DNA from: Cavenderia fasciculata
Taxonomy: Eukaryota; Evosea; Eumycetozoa; Acytosteliales; Cavenderiaceae
Direction of reading: 5' to 3'
Length of the DNA stretch: 64,000 nucleotides
Assembly: GCF_000203815.1 (NCBI RefSeq)
Contig: NW_004457642.1
Span: forward strand, 806,001 to 870,000
How positions within the stretch are numbered: position 1 is the first letter of the stretch; every line of letters starts with the position of its first letter. Below are positions 13,501 through 24,506 of this stretch, piece after piece. Under the pieces are notes generated by a model, which worked only from the letters and a program-made list of their open reading frames with translations, searched no databases and had not been told where the DNA came from. Made by a program: the position numbers and the translations under genes.

Positions 13501-14619
13501 CAACAACTAAATAATAATAATAATATCAATAATGAAGAACAACAACAACAAAATAATAATAATAATGAAGAACAAAATAATACTAATAATCAAAATAATA
13601 ATCAAAATTTATCAACCTCATCACTATCAAAATACTTACCACCAAACAAACCATTACCTCCACCACCACCAAGAAACTATTCAATTAGTTCAACTCTTAC
13701 CTATACCAAAGCATCAGTTGGAACTAAAATCTCAACTTCACCATCACCCAATGATATGTTGTTGACAAACAAGATGATGTCATCACCACAATCATCAACC
13801 GCTTCACTATCATCTGTACCATCGTCTCAAAGAGGAGGACAAGGATTTTTCATGGTTGGATCAGTGGGTGATTGTCGAGCTTTTAGATGGTCATCCACGT
13901 CCAAAAAGGTTACAGAAGTGACCAATTTCAAATCTAGTAGAAATTTTAATGATGCAGGTGGACAGATTGGTTGGATGTGGGGAGGTGGTGATGACAGACA
14001 TTGGCCTTATGAAGCTAGTGAATATCCATCCGATCAAAGACCAGAACTCAAAGAACAACTTGTCCGTGCTAGAAATGATAAATCAAGACCTCATCTTAAA
14101 AATCTTCATTTTGGTTTAATCATGGTTAATCCTGGTGATAGAGGTAAAAAGACAAAAGAAAAGATTATCGTATCCAACTAAATATTAATATATTTATTTT
14201 CTTTTTTCTTTTTAGTATTTATTGCATCTGATGGAGTAACAGATAATTTCTTGACAATTAATCCAGCAACACAAGGAGTTGAAGAAAACAAAAAGGCAGG
14301 TGCCAAAGATGAAATTGAAGCCAATATTACAGCCTTTTTAAAGTCACAACCCGAAGAGGTACTTGTTAGCTGTGAGTCAATGTGCCAAGCAATCATTACC
14401 CATTGTATAGAAAAGACCCAAACCTTTAGAGGAATACAGGAAGAGATGAGCAGATCACTTGTCAAAATGAAGGAAATAGAAAAGAGTGGTGACGTTGACA
14501 TTGGAGTCGACTCTACCTACCAACAATGTAAAAAGAATTATTCAAAATTGGCCAATAGTGTTAGAAGTTTAAAGATGGGTAAACCTGATCATTCTTCAAT
14601 TGTCATGTATGAAGTTTAG
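10573..14619 (+). CDS. Giant PP2C-like phosphatase domain protein
   Basis: Three exons by frame and splice signals: 10573-12685, 12764-14143 and 14216-14619, giving about 1298 residues. The first 100 residues hold a folded region (LEVWLESNQALFSNV onward). Long Ser/Thr/Asn/Gln-rich stretches follow, then a PPM/PP2C-type fold split by a 350-residue insert. PP2C landmarks seen are IADGSG (for DGHGG), GSVGDCRAFRW (for GDSRA), IASDGVTDN (for DGxxD) and KPDHSSIVMYEV (for the final D-N-x-T strand). The Asp residues that bind metal in PP2Cs appear kept, so Ser/Thr phosphatase activity is possible, though the His of DGHGG is absent. Both introns fall inside the catalytic fold and both are phase 1. Substrate and pathway are unknown. 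Confidence 0.75.
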
Positions 14620-14889
14620 AAACTAAAACACAAAACACTCTTTAAACTTATATATATCATAATATATAATAATAAAAAAAAGTAAATAGTAGTAGTATCT
14701 ATTTATATTATTACTATACATCAACTTAATTAATTAATTAATTAATTAATTATACTTTTTATTCTATCCAAAAGGATAGATTTGTTTGGTTGTTGTTGTT
14801 GTTCTGTTATTGATGGTAATAAATTTAAAGTTTTCGATAGTTCTATAATCTCATGATCGCTGAGTAATTAATAAATTAATAAATAATTA

Positions 14890-16195
14890 TTAGTTATAAT
14901 CACAATATAATAATGTTTTTTTTTTTTGAACATACTCATTTATAGAATCAATGTAATCAATATCAAAAGAAGATTGAAATTCAAGTAATTGATTATGGTA
15001 TTTACAAGTTGAAATGGATTTATCAGAATGTGCGAGTAAACTATTCTTTTTGATTAAAACATTGGTTCTAATTCCTGATATTTCTTCGTCATCATTGCTA
15101 CTAAATAGATATCTGTCTCTTTGTATCTCTATCTTTAAATCTGTTAATCCATCTATTATAGAGTTTGCTATTATTATTTATAAACAAACAATATTAGTTG
15201 GTCTTTGCTCAACACAGAGATTTCTTTTCTTTTCTTTCTTTCGTTCTTTCTTTCTTACCAAATGAAATATCAGGATTATCAATGGTAGGATTATTTGTTG
15301 GTAATTCCAATCTTTCTTTAATTTTAATTTTCTTGATTGTACTGCTCGGCGGTTTGATAATATTTGATCTTAATTGATTAATAATAACCAATACACAACC
15401 AGAATCTTTTAATAAAGATTTTAGATAGGTCAATGCAAAGTTTAAAGTATATTTTGGATCGTCAGAATAGAGAGAATATTTGGAGGATATTTTAGGATTT
15501 GGAATGAGTGAAAAGAAACTATCGACGACGATCATTTTAAATAGTTTCTTTTCCAATGAAGAGAATAGAATTTCAAAGCAATCGTCAGAGTTTTTAGGGT
15601 GAGCAACATAGCAACGATCCAAATCCACATTGCATTTGGTTGCCCAGTCTGAAGTAAAACTATTTTCAGAGTCTATCAAAAGAGTTGCAGCATCACTGTC
15701 TTGTTTCTGTAGCAATGACATCCAACGCAGTGACAATGTACTCTTTCCAGTACTACTGTCTCCACACAACTCTGTTATATGATTGAATGGAAGACCACCA
15801 ATTAATAGTTTATAATCCAATGATGCGATTCCAGTTGGCGTTGTCTTTATCTTTTCAAATCCCTTAAAATGATACCACTCCAAATTATATGATTCATATC
15901 CTCCACCTACAGGTCCTCTCCATTTCTTTTTCTTTTTCTTGTTGCGATACATTTCTTCCTCCTCTTCCTCTTCTTCATCTGGTTCTATATATTTTATCTT
16001 TTTTGTTTCATTATTAGATGTAATGTTGTTGTTGTTCTTGCAATAATATCTCGTGATATTATTATTATTATTGTGTTGTTGTAATATTAAACTATCAAGT
16101 TTGATCTGTTGAATGACATTTGTTGTTCTGGAAGATATCGATTTGAGAAAAGTATAATTCAATAAAGGTATGTTTACTACTACTGATCTCAACAT
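14890..16195 (-). CDS. recA: Mitochondrial RecA homologue
   Basis: Two exons on the minus strand: 16195-15259, then 15167-14890, giving about 404 residues. Residues 1-55 are rich in Ser, Thr, Arg and Asn with few acidic residues and look like a mitochondrial targeting sequence. The RecA core shows GLPFNHITELCG with Walker A GDSSTGKST, LIDSENSF, a Walker B-like MIVVDSFFSLIP, and LVIINQLRS. The second exon continues with the bacterial RecA order (SFANSI for GGNAL, then GIRTNVLIKKNS for R-V-K-V-V-K-N). An acidic run and a lysine run sit before the core. A mitochondrial RecA is known in Dictyostelium; it acts in strand exchange during organelle DNA repair. The gene is head-to-head with the adenylate-kinase-like gene and convergent with the PP2C-like gene. 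Confidence 0.85.
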
Positions 16196-16540
16196 TCCCT
16201 TTGATCTTTTTTGTGTAAAGATTTATTTGTATGCTATTTGGAACAGGATGAATGAAACAACCTTAAACTTTCAATAGCTCGAAAACCGTCCTCCCTCTAA
16301 ATTTGCGTCATTTCATATTTTTTGTAATATTAATTTTTGTAGTGCAGCTTGCATTTCAGTTACAGTTATTGTTGTTGTTGTTGGGTATATTACTCTTTGT
16401 CGATTTTATTCATTAATGAATGATACTATATCGTAGTAGTACTATTTTACAATATCAACCAATAATACTAAAGTAAAAGAGCAATCATCATCTTCATCAT
16501 CATCAGAGCAAAAGTATAGTTGTTAGTTCTTCCTGCAAAT
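16196..16540. promoter_or_regulatory. Shared spacer between two mitochondrial-type genes
   Basis: 345 bases separate the recA start from the ATG of the adenylate-kinase-like gene, and the two genes are read outward. The spacer must contain both promoters. It holds AT-rich runs and a TTG repeat near 16366-16382, but no element I can name. Both proteins have N-termini of mitochondrial type, so common control is a plausible inference. Confidence 0.5.
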
Positions 16541-18265
16541 ATGATTAAACAAACCTTTATACCATCAACAAAACTGATGGCCAAGATATTATCATCACCT
16601 TTATCGCCATCGCTATCATTATCATCACCATTATCATCAACGACAACAATAATTAAATTATATGATAACAACTATTGTAACATTAGAACTACTACTACTA
16701 CTACTTCTACCACTTGTTTAAAGAAGACTACTTATCGATCGAATTGTTTATACTTTTCAACCTCTTCATCATCATCATCACAACCTCCCAAATATAATAA
16801 TCAGGAACATGTTGTATCGGCTCCTCTTAAAAATCCAACCGATACAACTTCATCTACTTCATCATCATCTCCCTCCTCTAAACATTCAAAAAAGAATAGT
16901 AGTAGCGGTAATAAAACTTCATCATCATATGATGATTCATCAACATCTACAAAGACAAAGAAATCTACAACAACGACAACAACTACTACTACAACTATAG
17001 ACAATAAAGAGTCAACTACCAATTCCGATTCAGATTTGGAAATCAAAGATCCAAACATTATATTTAATACAGTTTGGAACAAACTAGAGAATAAACATGG
17101 ATTGGAGAATATGCGATTCCCACAAGAGATTATCTTTTTGATGGGAGCGCCAGCATCTGGAAAGGGAACCAATACTCCATTCATTTCATCGGTTAGAGGT
17201 ATCACTGCAGAGCCGATTGTCATGTCATCGTTGCTCAACAGCAATGAAGCCAAAAAAATCAAGTCGACTGGCGGCATGGTCAGCGACTCCTTTGCACTAC
17301 AAACTATTTTGGAGGAATTACGTCGGCCAGAATATCGATCGGGTGTGGTCGTCGATGGATTCCCACGAACCAATACACAGGTGGAATGTCTCACTCTTCT
17401 CTATGAAAAGATGAAATCACTTCGAAAGAATTACTTTACCACCCAACTGTCAAGTTGTTTTCCACGTCCAGTGTTTCGTGTGACGGTACTGTTTATCGAG
17501 GAAAAGGAGAGTTTGGACAGACAAATTCGAAGAGGACAAATCACCAAAGAGACCAATCTGCGTCTCCGGGCACAAGATCTACCACTACTCGAAGAAAGAT
17601 ATACTGACACGTCGGAAGAGATTGCTCGCAAGCGATACAAAATCTTTAGAGACCATTACTCGACACTAACAGCTCTAAAGAAACATTTCCCATTCTCTAT
17701 CATCGATGCCTCCAAATCAATCAACGAGGTGCAACAAAGTATCATCAAAGAGTTCAAGTATCAATCGTCACTGGAACTCGCCGAAGAGACCTATGATATG
17801 GTGCAACGCATTCCACTCGTCTCTGATATAATTGTGCATGCCCGTGTCGATCTTGTCAATCGATTGGATGACTATCAGTTCCGTCACACCGATCTCTTTG
17901 CAGCCGTCATCAATGTCATTGACAAGGAGTTTATACCAACCATTAGACGACATGCCATCGCAGGCTCTGCCATTGCACGTATCAGTAACAGTATATTCTC
18001 CAATCCACTCGCAATCGACATGGCATTGGATGTCTTGTCCGAGAGAGGGTTTAGAGCGACGGTCGACGTTCGTACCACACACATTCCACACAAAATCAAT
18101 CCACAAACCATGCAAATCGAAACCATCGTTCACAATGAATACTCTTTCCGTGTTGAGTTCCTTAAACCTGCCATTCGAGAGGAAATAACTCTTCCTCCTC
18201 CTACTGCTACTCGTCCTCCTTCACTACCTCCTCATACTCAAGCTACTTTTCCAACAAATAACTAA
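16541..18265 (+). CDS. Adenylate-kinase-like protein, probably mitochondrial
   Basis: 574 residues from the ATG at 16541, in one exon. Residues 1-80 lack acidic residues apart from one Asp and end near RSNCLYFSTSS, a plausible mitochondrial presequence. A Ser/Thr/Lys-rich linker (about 85-165) leads into an adenylate-kinase-type fold. This shows Walker A (GAPASGKGT, near residue 200), an AMP-site-like VVDGFPRT, and a LID-like LDRQIRRGQ. After the kinase part the chain goes on for about 170 residues (LVSDIIVHARVDLVNRL to EEITLPPP). This extension resembles the two-part layout of plant plastid-type adenylate kinases, a comparison made from memory and only tentative. Likely reaction: AMP + ATP to 2 ADP. 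The partner recA gene lies head-to-head 345 bases away. Confidence 0.8.
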   Translation: MIKQTFIPSTKLMAKILSSPLSPSLSLSSPLSSTTTIIKLYDNNYCNIRTTTTTTSTTCLKKTTYRSNCLYFSTSSSSSSQPPKYNNQEHVVSAPLKNPTDTTSSTSSSSPSSKHSKKNSSSGNKTSSSYDDSSTSTKTKKSTTTTTTTTTTIDNKESTTNSDSDLEIKDPNIIFNTVWNKLENKHGLENMRFPQEIIFLMGAPASGKGTNTPFISSVRGITAEPIVMSSLLNSNEAKKIKSTGGMVSDSFALQTILEELRRPEYRSGVVVDGFPRTNTQVECLTLLYEKMKSLRKNYFTTQLSSCFPRPVFRVTVLFIEEKESLDRQIRRGQITKETNLRLRAQDLPLLEERYTDTSEEIARKRYKIFRDHYSTLTALKKHFPFSIIDASKSINEVQQSIIKEFKYQSSLELAEETYDMVQRIPLVSDIIVHARVDLVNRLDDYQFRHTDLFAAVINVIDKEFIPTIRRHAIAGSAIARISNSIFSNPLAIDMALDVLSERGFRATVDVRTTHIPHKINPQTMQIETIVHNEYSFRVEFLKPAIREEITLPPPTATRPPSLPPHTQATFPTNN

Positions 18266-18675
18266 CTAAAAACTAAACTAAACTAAACTCTAATAAATCG
18301 ACCAGACGAGAGAGAGAAAAGGAATAGGGAATGTTGTGCTGTAAATGTGTATTAATTCAAACAAACAAACAAACAAGTTGATAATAACAACTCTTTTTTT
18401 TCAATCTATATATATCTAATATATCTATTATATTCTATATATTTGATAAATGAGAAAATAGTTTGAATGTTTGTTGACAAGACATGTCTCATCAATCTAA
18501 TTCGATTAATGCGGGCAATTAATTTTATGACAAAAACAAAAAGTTAAGTTTAATTTTGACAATTTTTCAAAGCTCAGGCTGAGAGTGCACACGGAGGTGG
18601 GTGAGCAACTATTACTGACTCGTATCTAGTTTTTGTTCTTCCTTTTCTCGGTCGTTCAACACACAGATCTATACA
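18266..18675. other. Promoter and 5' leader region of eS1
   Basis: Spacer between the adenylate-kinase-like gene and ribosomal protein eS1. The first part is AT-rich with TA runs. From about 18490 the sequence becomes richer in GC and contains the CGGGCAA/GACAAAA motif pair described separately. Confidence 0.5.
18512..18535. promoter_or_regulatory. Ribosomal-protein promoter motif pair, eS1 copy
   Basis: CGGGCAA at 18512-18518 is followed by GACAAAA at 18529-18535, about 160 bases before the proposed eS1 start. The same two words occur upstream of uS17 (49569-49588), with the first in reverse complement. This repeated arrangement in front of two ribosomal-protein genes suggests a shared promoter element. 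The role is inference. Confidence 0.45.
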
Positions 18676-19635
18676 ATGTCAGAGCATGTATCCACTTGAA
18701 AAGCCAATCAAAGATGGTATACCAGTACTCTTCCTTCTAACTAACACTATTCTCTCCTCTCCATACGATATCTCACTACATTCATCACTCTCATCACAAC
18801 AATCAATCAATCAATCATCAAACAAACATCTCTTTTACTTTTAAAAACTTATAGTAAAAAGAAGAAAGGTTCAAAGAAGGGAGGTAAGAAGATTGACCCA
18901 TTCACCCGTAAGGAATGGTACTCTGTTAGAGCCCCAACTGTTTTCTTCCCACCAGCAGCTGCCAACTCTATTGGTTACACCCCAGTCAACAAGACCATGG
19001 GTACCAAGCTTGCCTCTGATGGTTTGAAGGGTCGTGTCTTTGAGGTCTCACTCGCTGACATGAAGGGTGAAGAATCACAAGTTCACCGTAAGATCAAGCT
19101 CAGAGCCGATGAAGTCGACGGTAAGACTGTTCTCACCTCCTTCTACGGTATGGATTTGACCACCGATAAGGCTCGTTCACTCGTTCACAAGTGGGTAACC
19201 ATGATCGAAGTCTACGTTGACGTCAAGACCACCGACGGTTACTCCCTCCGTGTCTTTGCTGTCACCTTTACCAAGCGTGCCGATTTCCAAGTCACCAAGA
19301 CCTCGTACGCCAAGACTTCCAAGGTCAAGAATATCCGTAAGAAGATGCACGAGATCATCAGCGCTAGCATCGCCACCTCTGATATCAATCAAGTTACCAA
19401 GAAGTTCCTTGAACAAACCATCTCTGCTCAAATCCAATCAGAGTGCTCCACCATCTACCCATTGACCAACACTTTCATCCGTAAGGTCAAGGTACTCAAG
19501 ACCCCAAAGGTCGACGGTCGTCGTTTGATGGAACAATATGCTGCCAGCAACTCCTATGCTGCCCCAGCTGCTGCTGCCCCAGTTGCCACCGCTCCAGCCA
19601 CTGAAGAAACCGGTATCCCAGTTGAAACTGCCTAA
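18676..19635 (+). CDS. rps3a: 40S ribosomal protein eS1 (S3a)
   Basis: The main exon is 18855-19635 and encodes an unmistakable eS1: DPFTRKEWY, KLASDGLKGRVFEVSLAD, GMDLTTDKARS, VDVKTTDGYSLRVF, KTSYAKTSKVKNIRKKM and IYPLTNTFIRKVKVLK. It is a small-subunit protein near the mRNA exit. The C-terminal tail is Ala/Pro-rich. The first exon is short and not settled. An ATG at 18676 fits only with a GC-AG intron (donor after 18682) or with a later acceptor, so the start coordinate is provisional. Codons are strongly biased to C-ending forms (ATC, GTC, CGT) compared with neighbouring genes, as expected for a highly expressed gene. Confidence 0.85.
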
Positions 19636-19868
19636 ATAAATTAAACCTTTCCCTCTTGAAAATCAACTACAACAAATTAACTATAAATCAATCAATATAT
19701 ATATCAATCCAATCAATCAAATATCATTTTATTTATTTATTTATTAATTTGTATATTTAAATTGATCAAAAAAAGGGGTGTGATCAAAAGATGAACTTGA
19801 AAATTATATGAGTCATATGTTTTAATTTAAAAGATAACTGCAAACATACAATAATTAATTAAATCATC

Positions 19869-22470
19869 ATGGTTAAAACTACTACAACAACAAATAGAGA
19901 TCATGATAATATTAATGATGATGGTGATGATGATATCATTCAAGATGGAGATAAAAATAATATTAAACTATTATCATCATTTAAAAGAACATTTGAAAGA
20001 TTGACAGAACATCAAATCAAAGATTGTCATTTATTCCTTGATAGTTGCTTTTATCATTCTATCAATACTACTATTGGTTTGAATAATATCATTCTTAAAT
20101 CAAAATCTTGTAATCTATTACAAACTACTTTAAATCATTCATCTTTAAATAAGTATGTAATATCATCATATGATATCATAGCAGTATTGTTTGTTTCTAA
20201 TTTTCTATTTTTTTATAGGTTAATATTAACATTTAATAAAGATGAAGAATGGAAAGTTGTATTCTTTATTAGTGGATATATATGGGATTATGCAGAGTCT
20301 ATTAAATTGATATTGGAACGATATGATTGGTGCAAGAGTTTGATCTTTTGTAGTATGAGTGAAATTGCTCATGTAACTCATCCACAACCACCTATTACTC
20401 TATCTAGAGTGCTACAACAATCACCTTCAATCTATGATCATTTCAATACACAGTTTCATTCTTTGTTGACCGATGTCAACCCTGATGCACTGTCATCGAT
20501 CAATTATTTTACATGCAATTTCAGTGTACCTTTGAATGGTGCCAATCTCTTTACTATACCTCTACAACATGGTTTCTTACCACCACTTTATTTTAATGAT
20601 TATTTACTTCAACAACAACAACAACAGACACAACAACAATACTCTCAACAATCTCAACAACAACAACAATACTCACAACAACAACAAGAACAACAGATAA
20701 TATCAAAAATCAAATTAAACAAATTACCATTTGACATGCAAGAAGATGTTCATAAAACCATTCATTCTCTATTGTCATTTGTGTCTGATCAAAAGTTGGG
20801 ATCGGTTACTGGTGAAGATCTAAGTGTCTATCCATTAGGTCAATTCTCTCAATTTATAGCTTCTGAAATTCATTCAACTCTTACTACTGCCAACAAAGTT
20901 CAAACTGAAGATTATCATCCAATTTCTTTGGTTCTAGTTGATAGAGTATGTAAACTTTAGTTAACGCAACCCTTCACCTTTAAATGAAGTTTTATATACT
21001 TATGTACATTTTAGTATTTAGATTTGGTAGGACCTTGTTCACATTCTGAAAATGCTTTGGATAGAATATTTAATACCATCTCGACTACTAGTAAATCATC
21101 ATCATCACCATCAATCAATATAGCACCAGTTTTTGTAAACAATCAAAATGGTCAATTCAATGGTATGGTCAATGGTGACATGAATGGAAAGGAGAATGGA
21201 TTTTGGAGTAGTTTACAATCAAAAACTCTTAGAGAGGCAGTTACTATTCTAAAGAGAAAGGTTGTAGATATTATTGCACAAGAGAATATAAATTTAGATG
21301 TATCTACTCTTACCTCTTCCTCAAATGCAATGAGTGTACAGTCACTCCAAACAATGTTATCAGTTATCTCTGCTACACCAAGACTATCACTTAGATATTC
21401 TGATACAATCCAAGCAATCTGCTCAATCATTCAAACATTACAATGTAGTCAACATTTACATTGGGATAATTTATTATCAATTGAAAGAATTTTATTATTA
21501 AGTGCTGGAAGTTATGATGACAATCAAGATGATGAAGATGATGAAGAGGATGAAGATCAAGAACAAAGTTTATTATCTCAAATCATCGATTTTATTAATT
21601 CTCCAGTTTCTAGTTTGGGTATGTAGATCAAACTGATCGATCATCACTACCCATATTATTAGTACTAATACTTTCTTTCATATATATCTAGATAAAAGTT
21701 ATTATTCAATATCAGAAATATTGAATCTTTGTATATTTGCATTCTCATTGATTGGAGATAAATCATTCTCTGAGGAGGATATTGATAGTTTGGTAGACTC
21801 TTTATCCGAGAGAATAGAAGCATCAAAAAAAGAAATAGAAATAGATGGTGACAATAATAATGAAATATTAAAATTATTATTGGATGACATTAAAGAAAAA
21901 GAATCACTTTCTAAAAAATCACAAGTTGATTCTGATGATGATGATGAAAATGAATCAGATTCAGACTCTTCAGATTCTTCAGAAACCAACAACAACAACA
22001 ACGATGCAACAAGAAACAAAGTAAATGAAATATTAAATGTACTTTTACAATTAGGATCAAGTAGAAAAACATTAAAAGAATTTAAGAATCTTGTTAGTGG
22101 AGGAATGACAGGAAGTACATATCAACCACTTTTAGTCAATTTATGCAAAGCTATAATTGGACAACAAGGCACAGGTGAAAACAAGGATTTAGAAAGATTC
22201 AATGAAGAATCTTCCAAACTTGGATCATTGTTTGGAGGATGGACAAGAAGAACCAAGAAAATACACAAAGTATCGGATAATAGAAAGATTATTGTCTATG
22301 TCATGGGTGGTATTACACTACAAGAATTAAAAGATTGTCAAGATGTCATTGACAAATCAACCAAACAATCTACATCACCATTTTACAACCATCAAATTAT
22401 CTTTGGTTCAAGTCATATTTCAACATCAAACAATATTTTACAATCCTATTTATTAGATTCTATAAAATAA
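19869..22470 (+). CDS. SCFD2-like Sec1/Munc18 family protein
   Basis: Four exons: 19869-20152, 20219-20945, 21015-21618 and 21692-22470, giving about 797 residues. The chain shows Sec1-family landmarks. These are an early VVFFISGYIWDYAESIK segment, LVLVDRYLDLVGPCSHSENALD spanning the second intron (the VDR-LDL core of Sec1 proteins), and the C-terminal IIVYVMGGITLQELKD, which matches the V-GG-T-E motif of the family. Overall order and length suit Sec1 family domain-containing protein 2 rather than a classical syntaxin partner. Gln-rich (about 245-275) and acidic low-complexity inserts are present. Likely role is in membrane traffic, probably by contact with SNARE or tethering machinery; the exact partner is unknown. 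The first intron is 66 bases long and has no in-frame stop. Confidence 0.7.
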
Positions 22471-22511
22471 ATAAATAATTAATTCCATTCATCCCACAGA
22501 ACAACCCATGA

Positions 22512-22534
22512 AAAAAAAAAAAAAAAAAAAAACT
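22512..22534. repeat. Poly-A run
   Basis: A run of 23 A between the SCFD2-like gene and the AP-2 mu gene. Such homopolymers are common in dictyostelid spacers and are prone to length error. Confidence 0.9.
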
Positions 22535-22685
22535 TTGGGTCATGACTTCACTTGTTTCATCAAGCAACATTAATATAATTTAATTAGTAGTAGCAGAGAA
22601 AGAAGAGACAGTACTGTTAAAAGTATTGAATAGTATAGTAATTTGATTGATTAAATCAATCAAGCAATAATAGTAAAAGAGGAGA

Positions 22686-24243
22686 ATGATTTCAGCTCTA
22701 TTCCTTATGAATGGTAAAGGTGAAGTACTCATATCACGTATTTACAGAGATGACATTAGGTATGCAAATATATATAAAATACATATAGTTTAGAGTAGAA
22801 TTATTTTCTTATTCTTTACTCCTTTATCCCTGAACCCTATTATTATTATTATTAAAGTCGAGGTGTAGCAAATGCATTTAGATTAGAAGTTGTTAGTTCA
22901 AAAGAGAATAGATCACCAGTAAAATTAATTGGATCTACATCATTTATGTATATCAAAGTTGGTGGTATCTATGTTGTAGGTGTCACCAGACAAAATGTAA
23001 ATGCATGTCTAGTCTTTGAAGTACTTCATCAACTTGTAGACATTTTCAAATCTTATTTTGATAACTTTGATGAAGACTCTATTAGAAATAATTTTGTTTT
23101 GGTCTATGAATTATTAGATGGTAAATATATATATATATAAGATTGATTTATATTTGTATTTGATAAACTAATCATTATTATTTTATTTTAGAAATATTGG
23201 ATTTTGGTTATCCACAAAATTGTTCAACTGATGTATTAAAACTTTATATTACACAAGGACAAGGAAAATTAAAATCTATTGATAAGGTAAAAAGAAGAAG
23301 AAAAAGAAGAAATATATATTATAATCTTTACAATTATTATTTGTACTAATCCTTTATTTTCTAGTTGAAACAAGATAAAATATCAAAGATTACAATTCAA
23401 GCAACTGGAACAACACCATGGAGAACACCAGATATTAAACACAAGAGAAATGAAATATATATTGATGTTGTAGAGAGTGTCAATTTATTAATGTCAGCCG
23501 AAGGAAATATATTGAGAGCTGATGTTACTGGACAGGTAATGATGAAATGTTATCTCTCTGGTATGCCAGAATGCAAGTTTGGTATGAACGATAAGGTATT
23601 GATGGACAGAGAAAAGGGTGCACCAGCATCTGCCCCAAGAGCCAGAAGAACCAACGGTGTAGAAATAGACGATATAACATTCCATCAATGCGTAAAGTTG
23701 GGTAAATTCGATACCGACCGTACCATTAGTTTTATTCCCCCCGATGGAGAATTTGAACTGATGAAGTATCGTACCACCGAACATATAAATCTTCCATTCA
23801 AGGTAATCCCAATCGTCAAGGAGATGGGTAGAACCAGAATTGAAGCAAGTGTAACTGTAAAATCAAATTTCAGTTCAAAGATGTTTGGCACCAACGTAAA
23901 GGTCATCATTCCAACACCCAAGAATACGGCTGTCTGCAAGATTGTCGTTGCAGCTGGAAAGGCCAAATATATACCAGAACAAGATGCCATCGTCTGGCGT
24001 ATTCGTCGTTTCCCAGGTGATACTGAACTCACCCTTCGTGCTGAAGTCGACTTGATGGCATCAGTCAATCTCGATAAAAAGGCTTGGTCAAGACCTCCTA
24101 TTTCAATGGAATTCCAAGTTACAATGTTTACCGCTTCTGGTTTCTTTGTTCGTTTCCTAAAGGTAGTAGAAAAGAGTGGTTACACTCCAATTAAATGGGT
24201 TAGATATCTAACAAAGGCTGGTACTTATCAAAATCGTATCTAA
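22686..24243 (+). CDS. apm2: AP-2 complex subunit mu
   Basis: Four exons: 22686-22759, 22858-23120, 23192-23286 and 23365-24243, giving 436 residues, almost the length of the animal protein. The N-terminal longin part starts MISALFLMNGKGEVLISR and contains FVLVYELLDEILDFGYPQ. The mu homology domain has RRNEIYIDVVESVNLLMS-like sequence, YLSGMPECKFGMNDK, SFIPPDGEFELMKYRTTE and WVRYLTKAGTYQNRI. This points to AP-2 mu rather than AP-1 mu. The subunit recognises YxxPhi signals on cargo and binds phosphoinositides during clathrin-mediated endocytosis at the plasma membrane. The first intron uses an AAG acceptor. I see nothing abnormal in it. Confidence 0.93.
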
Positions 24244-24506
24244 AAAACCAACAATGCAAAAGAAAAGAAAAAAGGAAAATGTATTTTTAAAATATATATT
24301 TTAAACTCTAAAACAAAAAAAAGAAAAATTGTACACTTTTAATAATGAATAAATAAATAATAAATAATCGAAAAAAAATAATAAAATAATTGAGAGATTT
24401 ATATTATAGTTTTTTTTTTTTTGGTTTTAATTTTAAATTTATTATATTTATATTTTTGGTAATTATTATTATTATTATTATTATTAAGGTTTAGAGAATT
24501 GTGAGT

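Noticed and set aside
14770-14785. Small hairpin (CTATCC, AAAA, GGATAG) between PP2C-like and recA genes
   Set aside because: Six base pairs in AT-rich DNA is within chance and there is no bacterial-type terminator in this setting.
16520-16540. Upstream extension of the adenylate-kinase-like protein
   Set aside because: The seven extra codons start at TTG; the first ATG at 16541 begins the presequence.
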